Source: an uncultured bacterium | Lineage (GTDB): Bacteria; Bacteroidota; Bacteroidia; Bacteroidales; Bacteroidaceae | Assembly (NCBI GenBank): GCA_905215575.1 | Contig: CAJMQV010000134.1 | Location: 1-5,417, forward strand | DNA length: 5,417 nucleotides | Reading direction: 5' to 3' | In this document: positions 1-5,417 of the stretch, one piece after another | Position numbering within the stretch: position 1 is the stretch's first letter | Layout of the letters: every line of letters begins with the position of its first letter | Notes under the pieces: generated by a model | Databases searched by the model: none | What the model saw: only the letters and a program-made list of their open reading frames with translations | What the model was told of the DNA's origin: nothing | Translations under genes and position numbers: made by a program

Positions 1-69
1 AGAAACATTCGAGAGTAGAAATCATTTGATGGTGTAACGAATAACAAATTAGAAGAAACGAGCTAAGGA

Positions 70-1008
70 ATGTTTTTTAATTTTAAGACTTTAAAGACGG
101 GGGCTGTTGCCGTAATAGCCATGTTGAGTGCTATTCCGATGCAGGGACAGGATCTTCTGGCCCGCCAGGCACCCATCGACAAGAAAATGAGATCCGTAGA
201 CTCAGTCGCTTTACAGAAACTGATCAATACGGATAATTTGCAAAACCCGGCCTTCGATTTGTATCAGGGATGGCACAATAATTATGTAAGCCGTTATAAT
301 GTTGAAATGCCGAAAGAATACAAGATAGACTTACGTCATTTCTGCATGCCGACTCCAAGTCGGTTGATTACATCCAATTATGGCTATCGTCGTACATTTG
401 GCCGTATGCATAAGGGACTGGATATTAAGGTGTATATCGGAGATACGATCCGTGCGGCTTTCAGCGGTAAGGTAAGAATTGTAGCTTACGAACGCGGTGG
501 TTACGGAAAGTATATCGTAATTCGTCATCCGAACGGATTGGAAACCATTTATGGACACTTGTCTAAACAGATTGTAAAGGAAGATCAGGTTGTACAGGCT
601 GGTGAACCGATTGGTTTGGGTGGTAATACCGGACGTTCTACCGGTTCGCATCTGCACTTTGAAACCCGCTTCTTGGGACAGGCCATCAACCCGGCCGAGA
701 TGTTTGACTTTGTAGAACAGGATGTTACAGGAGATTACTATCTGTTCCGTGCCAATGGAAAGGGCATCGTGCTGAATGGTAACGAGCGTGTACCTGCTGA
801 TTTGGCCAGCATCGATACGAAGGTTACTCCGGAGAAGAAGAAACCTGCCAAGAAAGAGAATACCATTCGTATTCATAAGGTAAAATCAGGTGAAAACCTG
901 TATACCATAGCCAAGAAATTGGGAACAACCATTGAGAAGTTGTGTAAAATGAACGGTTTGAGCCGAAGAGCAACTTTGAGACCGGGACAGATTTTGAGAT
1001 ATTCTTAA
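70..1008 (+). CDS. Secreted M23 family metallopeptidase with C-terminal LysM domain
   Basis: This is a predicted zinc endopeptidase that cuts peptidoglycan cross-bridges or stem peptides outside the inner membrane. The 312-residue product starts with a signal-like segment (K6 and K9, then a hydrophobic stretch at about 11-23). The M23 (LytM/peptidase_M23) domain spans about 100-212. All expected active-site residues are present: H114 and D118 (HxxxD) and H196 (second His of HLH) as zinc ligands, with H163 (YGHLS) and H194 as catalytic histidines, so the enzyme should be active. A Lys-rich linker (about 250-265) leads to a LysM peptidoglycan-binding domain at about 267-311 (IHKVKSGENLYTIAKKLG, ending RPGQILRYS). 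The ATG at 70 directly abuts AAGGA, too close for a normal Shine-Dalgarno site, but it is the start that keeps the whole signal segment. No consensus promoter is visible in the 69 bases upstream, so it may be read from outside the window. The family call is firm; the exact substrate is unknown. Confidence 0.95.
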   Translation: MFFNFKTLKTGAVAVIAMLSAIPMQGQDLLARQAPIDKKMRSVDSVALQKLINTDNLQNPAFDLYQGWHNNYVSRYNVEMPKEYKIDLRHFCMPTPSRLITSNYGYRRTFGRMHKGLDIKVYIGDTIRAAFSGKVRIVAYERGGYGKYIVIRHPNGLETIYGHLSKQIVKEDQVVQAGEPIGLGGNTGRSTGSHLHFETRFLGQAINPAEMFDFVEQDVTGDYYLFRANGKGIVLNGNERVPADLASIDTKVTPEKKKPAKKENTIRIHKVKSGENLYTIAKKLGTTIEKLCKMNGLSRRATLRPGQILRYS

Positions 1009-1012
1009 TCAT

Positions 1013-1055
1013 AAAAAAAAGAGTCTGCTAGAATGTTATAGCAGACTCTTTTTTT
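1013..1055 (+). terminator. Strong intrinsic terminator after the M23-LysM gene
   Basis: A perfect 10-bp stem (1021-1030 with 1039-1048, GAGTCTGCTA/TAGCAGACTC) encloses an 8-base loop. It is flanked by eight A residues on the left (1013-1020) and seven T residues on the right (1049-1055), which can extend the stem by A-T pairs. It starts four bases after the stop codon. The A-tract on the left means it could also stop transcription from the opposite strand, although no minus-strand gene is seen here. Confidence 0.93.
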
Positions 1056-1084
1056 GTACTTTTCGTTAGAAAATGCTACCTTTG
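1053..1084 (+). promoter_or_regulatory. Bacteroides-type primary sigma promoter for the DUF1599-membrane protein-tpiA unit
   Basis: TTTG at 1053-1056 is followed after exactly 20 bases by TACCTTTG at 1077-1084. This matches the known Bacteroides consensus (-33 TTTG, 19-21 bases, -7 TAnnTTTG) in every defined position. The expected start of transcription is around 1088-1091, giving a leader of about 25 bases before the ATG at 1116. The -33 element uses the last three T residues of the preceding terminator's T-tract. Confidence 0.9.
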
Positions 1085-1115
1085 CGCACAGTTTAAAGTA
1101 AAAGAATCACAGAAA

Positions 1116-1655
1116 ATGGATACCAGAAAGCAGTTTGAGCAGGTGATGGCCGAGTGCCGGGAACTTTTTGCCAAGAAGTTGCACGATTACGGTGCGGCAT
1201 GGCGGATTATGCGTCCTATTTCTGTTACAGATCAGATTTTTATCAAAGCCAATAGAATACGCAGTCTTGAAGTGAAGGGCGTTTCTTTGGTTGGTGAAGG
1301 AATCTATCCGGAATTTATGGCCATTGTGAATTATGGTATCATCGGCTTGATTCAGTTGGAGCTTGGTTTTGCCGACCGTGAGGACTTGTCTGCCGATCAG
1401 GCTCTGGAGTATTATGATAAATATGCTCATGTTACTTTAGAACTGATGCTCAAAAAGAACCATGATTATGATGAGGCATGGCGAAGCATGCGCATATCTT
1501 CATATACGGATTTGATTCTGATGAAGATATACCGTACGAAGCAGATCGAGGAACTTCAGGGAGAGACATTGGTTTCTGAGGGTATCGATGCTAATTACAT
1601 GGATATGATTAATTATTCGGTCTTCGGATTGATAAAATTGAAATTCGGTGAGTAG
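1116..1655 (+). CDS. DUF1599 family protein with two tandem domain copies
   Basis: This is a 179-residue, probably cytoplasmic and largely helical protein with no signal peptide or membrane segment. I recognise it as a DUF1599 (PF07659) protein; its biochemical role is not established. It consists of two copies of one unit, residues about 18-84 and 111-178. Each copy runs KK.HDY..AWR.MR, a central K..R segment, LV.EGI, then NY...GLI.L..G. Paired residues include H23-D24-Y25 with H116-D117-Y118, W29 with W122, E61-G62 with E155-G156, and N72-Y73 with N166-Y167. Such conserved polar residues would suit a ligand- or nucleotide-binding site; that is an inference. I recall that related phage proteins have been linked to nucleotide modification, but I am unsure of this. 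The ATG at 1116 sits in an A-rich context (AGAAAATG) with no Shine-Dalgarno site and is first in a promoter-led unit. The 3' end overlaps the next gene by 8 bases. Confidence 0.88.
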   Translation: MDTRKQFEQVMAECRELFAKKLHDYGAAWRIMRPISVTDQIFIKANRIRSLEVKGVSLVGEGIYPEFMAIVNYGIIGLIQLELGFADREDLSADQALEYYDKYAHVTLELMLKKNHDYDEAWRSMRISSYTDLILMKIYRTKQIEELQGETLVSEGIDANYMDMINYSVFGLIKLKFGE

Positions 1656-2997
1656 AATAAGACGAAAAATCAAATGGGGCTGGGTTAATCTCTGTCGTCT
1701 GGTCTTGTCTTGCACTTTTATCCTGTCAGGATTTGTCAAGGCTGTGGATCCGCGTGGCACTCAGTACAAATTGGAGGATTATGCCGAGGCCTTTCAGCTT
1801 ACAGACTGGATTTCCGGATATCTTTATTTGCCGGCGGCCATTCTGTTGGCGGTGGTAGAGTTTTGTCTGGGTATTTACCTGCTCTTTGGTATTCGTCGCA
1901 AAATGACTACTTGGCTTCTCTTGATTCTGATGCTGGTTATGACGCCTTTTACATTGTATCTGGCGCTTGCCAATCCGGTGTCGGATTGCGGATGTTTCGG
2001 AGATGCGTTCAAGCTGACCAATTGGGAAACTTTTTATAAAAACATAGTCCTGTTGGTAGCGGCCGTTACCGTGTTTCGTTATCCTCGGTTGCTGAACCGT
2101 TTTATTTCAGAGCGTAACCAATGGATGGTTTCCATGTATTCCATCTTTTTTATCTGGATATTCTCTGGTTGGTGTGTCTACCGTTTGCCGGTGCTCGACT
2201 TCCGTCCTTATCATGTCGGAGCCGATCTGGTACAGGGAATGGCTATTCCTGAGGATGCGGAGCAACCTGAATTTGAAACGACCTTTATCCTGGAAAAAGA
2301 TGGAGTGCGGAAGGAGTTCTCCGAACAGGATTATCCGGACAGCACCTGGACCTTTGTTGATAGCCGTACGGTGATGACTAAGGTTGGTTATGAGCCTCCG
2401 ATTCATGATTTCTCCATTACGGAGCAGGTTACGGGAGAAGATCTTACGGAAATGATCTTACAGGACACTTCCTATACCTTTCTTCTGGTTTCTCCTTTTT
2501 TGGAGTCTGCCGATGATGGTAATATGGATCAGATCAATGAGATATATGACTATTGCCGCGAACAGGGTTATGGCTTTTATTGTCTGACTGCTTCCGGACC
2601 GGGCGCGGTAGCCCGTTGGCAGGATCTCACTGGGGCAGAGTATCCGTTCTGTGTAACAGATGCTATAACTTTGAAGACGATTGTACGCTCAAATCCCGGA
2701 CTGGTTCTGTTGAAAAAAGGAGTCGTGATTAATAAGTGGAGCGTGAATAATCTTCCCGAAGAGACTGAGTTCGCGGGGCGTCGCTTGGAACAGACGGCTG
2801 TCGGTACTTTGGTGCGGGAGGCTTCTTGGGTCCGGATGATCAAAGTGCTCTTTTGGTATGTTGTACCATTGTTGCTACTTACTTTGTTCGATCGTATCTG
2901 GATCGCCTTTAAGATGAGACAGAGAACAAAACATAAAAAACGAGTTTTAAACCTAATAAAACAACAAGAAAATGAGAAAGAAAATTGTAGCAGGTAA
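1648..2997 (+). CDS. DoxX/MauE-like membrane protein fused to a thioredoxin-like domain (BT_3928-type)
   Basis: This is a 449-residue inner-membrane protein of the type I recall as 'BT_3928 family' in Bacteroides. The likely membrane helices are 12-32, 57-80, 86-108, 131-145, 158-178 and 397-415. Positive charges (RIRRK at 3-7, RRK at 83-85, R144-R156, and the basic tail 422-432) place the N- and C-termini in the cytoplasm. Helices 1-4 resemble DoxX/MauE proteins and include a CGC pair (C114, C116 in DCGCFGD) on the predicted outer face. Residues about 270-372 look like a thioredoxin fold (FLLVSP, YGFYCLTAS, then SNPG..LLKKG with P350 as likely cis-proline), but the CXXC motif is absent. MauE works with the thioredoxin-like MauD in amine dehydrogenase maturation, so a redox or protein-maturation role is a reasonable inference; the substrate is unknown. 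The start is GTG at 1648, the first possible start after an in-frame stop at 1639, and it lies inside the end of the preceding gene, suggesting translational coupling. The 3' end overlaps tpiA by 26 bases. Confidence 0.87.
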   Translation: MSRIRRKIKWGWVNLCRLVLSCTFILSGFVKAVDPRGTQYKLEDYAEAFQLTDWISGYLYLPAAILLAVVEFCLGIYLLFGIRRKMTTWLLLILMLVMTPFTLYLALANPVSDCGCFGDAFKLTNWETFYKNIVLLVAAVTVFRYPRLLNRFISERNQWMVSMYSIFFIWIFSGWCVYRLPVLDFRPYHVGADLVQGMAIPEDAEQPEFETTFILEKDGVRKEFSEQDYPDSTWTFVDSRTVMTKVGYEPPIHDFSITEQVTGEDLTEMILQDTSYTFLLVSPFLESADDGNMDQINEIYDYCREQGYGFYCLTASGPGAVARWQDLTGAEYPFCVTDAITLKTIVRSNPGLVLLKKGVVINKWSVNNLPEETEFAGRRLEQTAVGTLVREASWVRMIKVLFWYVVPLLLLTLFDRIWIAFKMRQRTKHKKRVLNLIKQQENEKENCSR

Positions 2998-3733
2998 CTG
3001 GAAGATGAACCTGAACTTGCAGGAAGGTGTTGCTTTGGCAACTGAGTTGAACGCAGCTTTGACAGCTGACAAACCAAATTGTGATGTAGTAATCTGCACT
3101 CCGTTCATTCACTTGGCTTCAGTAGCTAATGTTCTGGATGCAAACTTGATCGGTTTGGGTGCTGAGAACTGCGCAGACAAGGTTTCAGGTGCATATACTG
3201 GTGAGGTTTCTGCCGCTATGGTTAAGTCTACTGGTGCACAGTATGTAATTTTGGGTCACTCAGAGCGTCGTGCATATTATGGCGAGACTGCTGAGATCCT
3301 GAAAGAGAAAGTAAACTTGGCTTTGGCTAACGGTCTGAAGGTAATCTTCTGCATCGGTGAGGTTCTGGAAGAGCGTGAGGCTGAGAAGCAGAATGAGGTT
3401 GTAAAGGCTCAGTTGGAAGGATCATTGTTCGATCTGACTGCAGAGCAGTTCTCAAACATCATCTTGGCTTATGAGCCGGTTTGGGCTATCGGTACAGGTA
3501 AGACTGCTACTGCTGAGCAGGCTGAAGAAATGCACGCTTTCATCCGTAGCACTATCGCTGACAAGTTCGGTGCTGAGGCTGCTGAGAATGTTTCTATCCT
3601 GTATGGTGGAAGCTGCAAGCCTTCAAATGCTAAGGAAATCTTCGCTAAGCCAAACGTAGACGGTGGTTTGATCGGTGGTGCTGCTCTGAAGTGCGCTGAT
3701 TTCAAGGGTATCATCGACGCTTGGAAAGCATAA
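2972..3733 (+). CDS. tpiA: Triosephosphate isomerase
   Basis: This cytoplasmic glycolytic enzyme interconverts dihydroxyacetone phosphate and glyceraldehyde 3-phosphate. The 253-residue product has the usual full length and covers the whole TIM barrel. Visible signatures are AGNWKMN at the start (N9, K11), GHSERR with catalytic H96, AYEPVWAIGTG at 166-176 with catalytic base E168 and the flexible lid loop, and the phosphate-binding YGGS (211-214) and GGLIGGAAL (231-239). The ATG at 2972 gives the family's standard N-terminus and lies in an A-rich context (AAGAAAATG) like that of the DUF1599 gene. It lies inside the end of the upstream membrane-protein gene, in another frame. Every leucine codon is TTG or CTG and glycine is almost always GGT, a tighter choice than in the neighbours and what a highly expressed gene would show. 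Confidence 0.99.
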   Translation: MRKKIVAGNWKMNLNLQEGVALATELNAALTADKPNCDVVICTPFIHLASVANVLDANLIGLGAENCADKVSGAYTGEVSAAMVKSTGAQYVILGHSERRAYYGETAEILKEKVNLALANGLKVIFCIGEVLEEREAEKQNEVVKAQLEGSLFDLTAEQFSNIILAYEPVWAIGTGKTATAEQAEEMHAFIRSTIADKFGAEAAENVSILYGGSCKPSNAKEIFAKPNVDGGLIGGAALKCADFKGIIDAWKA

Positions 3734-3769
3734 TTTTCGAATTCGGGAAATTATAGAAAAATAAAGCAG

Positions 3770-3830
3770 AAATGCCATTCCGAGCAAGTGCCGGTGGGGC
3801 GCTTTTCTTCGGAATGGCATTTTATTTTTT
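3770..3830 (+). terminator. Two-tier hairpin terminator after tpiA
   Basis: A perfect 14-bp outer stem (3770-3783, AAATGCCATTCCGA, with 3809-3822) carries a 25-base apical part. That part can itself form a 7-bp inner stem (3786-3792 with 3798-3804, one G-T pair) around the loop GGTGG. A T-rich tail (TTTATTTTTT, 3821-3830) follows. It lies 36 bases after the tpiA stop and separates that unit from the SPOR-folE pair. It is longer than most simple terminators. Confidence 0.92.
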
Positions 3831-3872
3831 GGAAAGATATTTCTTTCAGACAAACTCTTTAATGGTTTTTAT

Positions 3873-4421
3873 ATGAAGCACCTTTTTATTGGATTACTTG
3901 GAGTGATGCTGGCTTTGCCTCTTTATGCCCAGGACTTTACGGATCGTCTGGAACGGGTTGAGGATGGTAAGGGGCGTGTCGTTATTCATCAGGATCCGGC
4001 TATTGAGCGTTTGGTTAATGGCTCTCCCGAGGTGAAGAAGGAGAAACCGGACGATCACACGGTGCAGTTTTCTGGCTTGAAGAAAGATGATCCGGATTCC
4101 AGCAAAAGTATTGTAAGTAGTGACACAACGACTCCAAAAGTCTATCGTTCCAAGTATACAACTGTTGGTTATCGTATTCAGGTTTTTTCCGGAGGAAATT
4201 CGCGTGCTGCGCGCGAGCAGGCCATGCGAAAGGGAAATCAGGTAAAGAAGTATTTTGCCGATATTCCTGTGTATACTCATTTTTATAGTCCTCGTTGGAC
4301 ATGCCGCATTGGTGATTTCCGCTCATATGCGGAGGCCAGTAAGGTATTGAGCGAACTGAAAAGTACGGGCGCTTTTGGTGAAGCTGTGATTGTAAAGTGC
4401 AAAATTCAAGTTGCTTACTGA
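3873..4421 (+). CDS. Secreted SPOR-domain protein
   Basis: This 182-residue protein is probably exported to the periplasm or cell envelope. It has a clear signal peptide (K3, hydrophobic 4-17, likely cut after LYA at 19). There is no lipobox cysteine, so it should not be a lipoprotein. A polar, probably disordered linker fills about 21-95. Residues about 97-178 form a SPOR domain (GYRIQVFSGGNSRAAREQA, then W142, RIGDFRSYAEASKVLSELK and a final AVIVK strand). SPOR domains bind peptidoglycan strands lacking stem peptides, usually at division sites, so a role in septal wall or division is likely by family. No enzyme domain is present. The ATG at 3873 is the start that yields the signal peptide; its upstream context is T-rich with no Shine-Dalgarno site. 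No consensus promoter was found in 3831-3872. The stop (TGA, 4419-4421) is two bases before folE, so the two genes are probably cotranscribed. Confidence 0.92.
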   Translation: MKHLFIGLLGVMLALPLYAQDFTDRLERVEDGKGRVVIHQDPAIERLVNGSPEVKKEKPDDHTVQFSGLKKDDPDSSKSIVSSDTTTPKVYRSKYTTVGYRIQVFSGGNSRAAREQAMRKGNQVKKYFADIPVYTHFYSPRWTCRIGDFRSYAEASKVLSELKSTGAFGEAVIVKCKIQVAY

Positions 4422-4423
4422 TA

Positions 4424-5008
4424 ATGGATAAGACAAATAATACAGATTTGAAAATACAGAATGAATTGGCTGCTCATTATAAGGAGGTCCTTTCTTTATT
4501 GGGAGAAGATGCCGAGCGTGAGGGATTGCTGAAAACTCCGGAGCGTGTGGCAAAGGCGATGCTTACTCTCACGCGTGGATATCATGAGGATCCGGCGGCA
4601 ATTTTGAATTCTGCTAAATTTAAGGAAAACTATAATCAAATGGTTATAGTGAAAGATATTGATTTTTTCTCTTTGTGCGAACATCATATGTTACCGTTCT
4701 ACGGAAAGGTCCATGTGGCTTATATTCCAAATGGCTATATTACGGGACTCAGTAAGATTGCCCGTGTGGTAGATTCGTTTTCTCATCGTTTGCAAGTGCA
4801 GGAGCGCATGACTTTGCAGATAAAGGAGTGTATCCAGGAGGCTTTGAACCCTCTGGGTGTTATGGTTGTCGTAGAGGCTCAACATATGTGCATGCAGATG
4901 CGTGGTGTGGAAAAACAGAATTCTGTTACGACAACCAGTGATTTTACTGGAGCGTTTCAGCAGGCAAAAACGCGTGAAGAGTTTTTGAATCTGATTCATC
5001 ATAAATAA
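4424..5008 (+). CDS. folE: GTP cyclohydrolase I (FolE type)
   Basis: This enzyme converts GTP to 7,8-dihydroneopterin triphosphate and formate, the first step of tetrahydrofolate synthesis, in the cytoplasm. The 194-residue product is of normal family length. The zinc ligands are visible as C85 and H88 in SLCEHHMLPF and C156 in EAQHMCMQMRG; H87 and H154 match further active-site histidines. GLSKIAR (109-115) and RLQVQERMT (122-130) are also characteristic. An earlier GTG at 4397 would add nine residues (MQNSSCLLI), but these lie inside the end of the SPOR gene and are not part of the usual family N-terminus. The ATG at 4424, just after the TGA at 4419-4421, is therefore preferred. This tight stop-start spacing suggests translational coupling. 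There is no pathway link to the SPOR protein beyond shared transcription. Confidence 0.98.
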   Translation: MDKTNNTDLKIQNELAAHYKEVLSLLGEDAEREGLLKTPERVAKAMLTLTRGYHEDPAAILNSAKFKENYNQMVIVKDIDFFSLCEHHMLPFYGKVHVAYIPNGYITGLSKIARVVDSFSHRLQVQERMTLQIKECIQEALNPLGVMVVVEAQHMCMQMRGVEKQNSVTTTSDFTGAFQQAKTREEFLNLIHHK

Positions 5009-5030
5009 AAACATTGCAAAAGAAATAGAG

Positions 5031-5064
5031 GTCCGATAGCTTTTTATGGCTGTCGGACTTTTTT
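5031..5064 (+). terminator. Intrinsic terminator after folE
   Basis: A 10-bp stem (GTCCGATAGC at 5031-5040 with GCTGTCGGAC at 5049-5058, one T-G pair) encloses the 8-base loop TTTTTATG, and six T residues follow (5059-5064). It lies 22 bases after the folE stop and closes the SPOR-folE unit. Confidence 0.92.
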
Positions 5065-5377
5065 GTTCTGGTCCCGGTTTGCTGTTTTTCATGGGGCGCA
5101 ATTTGCCTTTTTAAGAGAATGGTGTGCTTCAAAGGGGCTATTGGAGTTATCTGAAGAGGGGAGGGTATGGATGTACAATTGTGTCTCTTTCTATTTTTGG
5201 AAAATGGCGTTTTGTCGTGTTTTGTCATTTTCCTGAGAAATGGAAATGAATTTTTATGCATTTTTTTTGAGAGAATCATTTTGTTATTAATTGCTTGTTT
5301 TACAATTTATTGAGTGCAGTTTTTGGGGCTTATGGCGCGATTTTGAAAATAGAAAAATGAATTTTTTCTCGAAAATA
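5065..5377. other. T-rich non-coding stretch between the folE terminator and the terminal promoter
   Basis: No credible gene is seen in these 313 bases on either strand. The longest ATG-started + strand frame I noticed is 16 codons (5240-5290) and lacks a ribosome-binding context. The stretch holds many T runs on the + strand, a 10-base-period direct repeat (5209-5226), an imperfect hairpin (5225-5249), and alternating A and T tracts at about 5341-5377 just ahead of the next promoter. It is probably the upstream regulatory region of the gene that begins beyond the window. Confidence 0.6.
5209..5226. repeat. Short direct repeat GTTTTGTC, 10-base period
   Basis: GTTTTGTC occurs at 5209-5216 and again at 5219-5226, separated by GT. 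The 10-base spacing is about one helix turn, so a binding site for a regulator of the downstream promoter is possible. In T-rich DNA it could also be chance. Confidence 0.35.
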
Positions 5378-5409
5378 TTTGGTGGGAAAGAAAAAAGTAT
5401 CTACCTTTG
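5378..5409 (+). promoter_or_regulatory. Bacteroides-type promoter at the end of the window
   Basis: TTTG at 5378-5381, exactly 20 bases, then TACCTTTG at 5402-5409 match the Bacteroides primary sigma consensus in all defined positions. The core and spacing are the same as in the promoter at 1053-1084, including the C that follows. Transcription should start at about 5413-5417, at the very end of the window, so the gene it drives cannot be identified. A- and T-tracts just upstream could act as an UP-like or bent element. Confidence 0.88.
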
Positions 5410-5417
5410 CAACCGCA

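Noticed and set aside
1..37. Tail of an upstream gene at the left edge
   Set aside because: All three forward frames stop by position 37, so a gene could end here, but too few codons are visible to choose a frame or product.
331..876. Minus-strand open frame of 181 codons inside the M23-LysM gene
   Set aside because: It is an antisense shadow of a gene with intact catalytic motifs, and its translation resembles no known family.
1107..1430. Minus-strand open frame of 107 codons antisense to the DUF1599 gene
   Set aside because: It lies almost wholly within a well-supported gene and has no initiation signal or recognisable product.
1710..2039. Plus-strand frame of 109 codons inside the membrane-protein gene
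   Set aside because: It is an out-of-frame shadow; the frame starting at 1648 gives clear membrane helices and family motifs over the same bases.
3828..3861. Possible promoter for the SPOR gene (TTTG at 3828-3831 and ACTCTTTA at 3854-3861)
   Set aside because: The -7 candidate matches only the TTT of TAnnTTTG and the spacing is 22 bases, so it is not convincing.
4397..4423. Earlier GTG start for folE adding nine residues
   Set aside because: The added residues overlap the SPOR gene and are not typical of the family; the ATG directly after the SPOR stop gives a normal FolE N-terminus.
4944..5279. Minus-strand open frame of 111 codons over the end of folE and the following intergenic stretch
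   Set aside because: It runs through the folE terminator and coding sequence, its product is a Lys/Ser/Thr-rich low-complexity string with no recognisable domain, and no promoter or ribosome site precedes it.
5240..5290. 16-codon plus-strand frame in the non-coding stretch
   Set aside because: It is too short and T-rich to separate from chance, with no ribosome-binding context and no recognisable peptide.

Overview
This window looks like ordinary chromosomal core sequence from a member of the Bacteroidales, most likely the Bacteroides/Phocaeicola group. Three things point there. The promoters are of the Bacteroides type (TTTG, 20 bases, TAnnTTTG). The genes mostly lack Shine-Dalgarno sites and often start in A-rich context. 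The gene order (DUF1599 protein, DoxX/MauE-like membrane protein, tpiA, SPOR protein, folE) matches one I remember from Bacteroides genomes; this was not checked by a search. All six genes are on the + strand, and no mobile element, CRISPR array, tRNA or rRNA is visible.

Layout: (1) 70-1008 encodes a secreted M23 metallopeptidase with a C-terminal LysM domain, followed at once by a strong hairpin terminator (1013-1055). (2) A consensus promoter (1053-1084), whose -33 element begins inside that terminator's T-tract, starts a three-gene unit. The unit holds a DUF1599 protein built from two tandem copies of one domain (1116-1655), a six-helix membrane protein joining a DoxX/MauE-like part to an extracytoplasmic thioredoxin-like domain without CXXC (1648-2997), and triosephosphate isomerase (2972-3733). 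Both gene junctions overlap, by 8 and 26 bases. A two-tier hairpin terminator (3770-3830) ends the unit. (3) A second pair follows: a secreted SPOR-domain protein (3873-4421) and folE, GTP cyclohydrolase I (4424-5008), two bases apart and closed by a terminator (5031-5064). (4) 5065-5377 is T-rich and non-coding. It leads to a second consensus promoter (5378-5409) for a gene beyond the window.

The genes do not form one pathway. Two act on peptidoglycan in the envelope (M23-LysM and SPOR), two are housekeeping enzymes (TpiA in glycolysis, FolE in tetrahydrofolate synthesis), and two are poorly characterised. The least understood and most interesting part is the DUF1599 / DoxX-thioredoxin-like pair. 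The membrane protein resembles a fusion of the MauE and MauD types of partner, which suggests a redox or envelope-maturation role. I see no convincing evidence of a new multi-gene defence or mobile system here.
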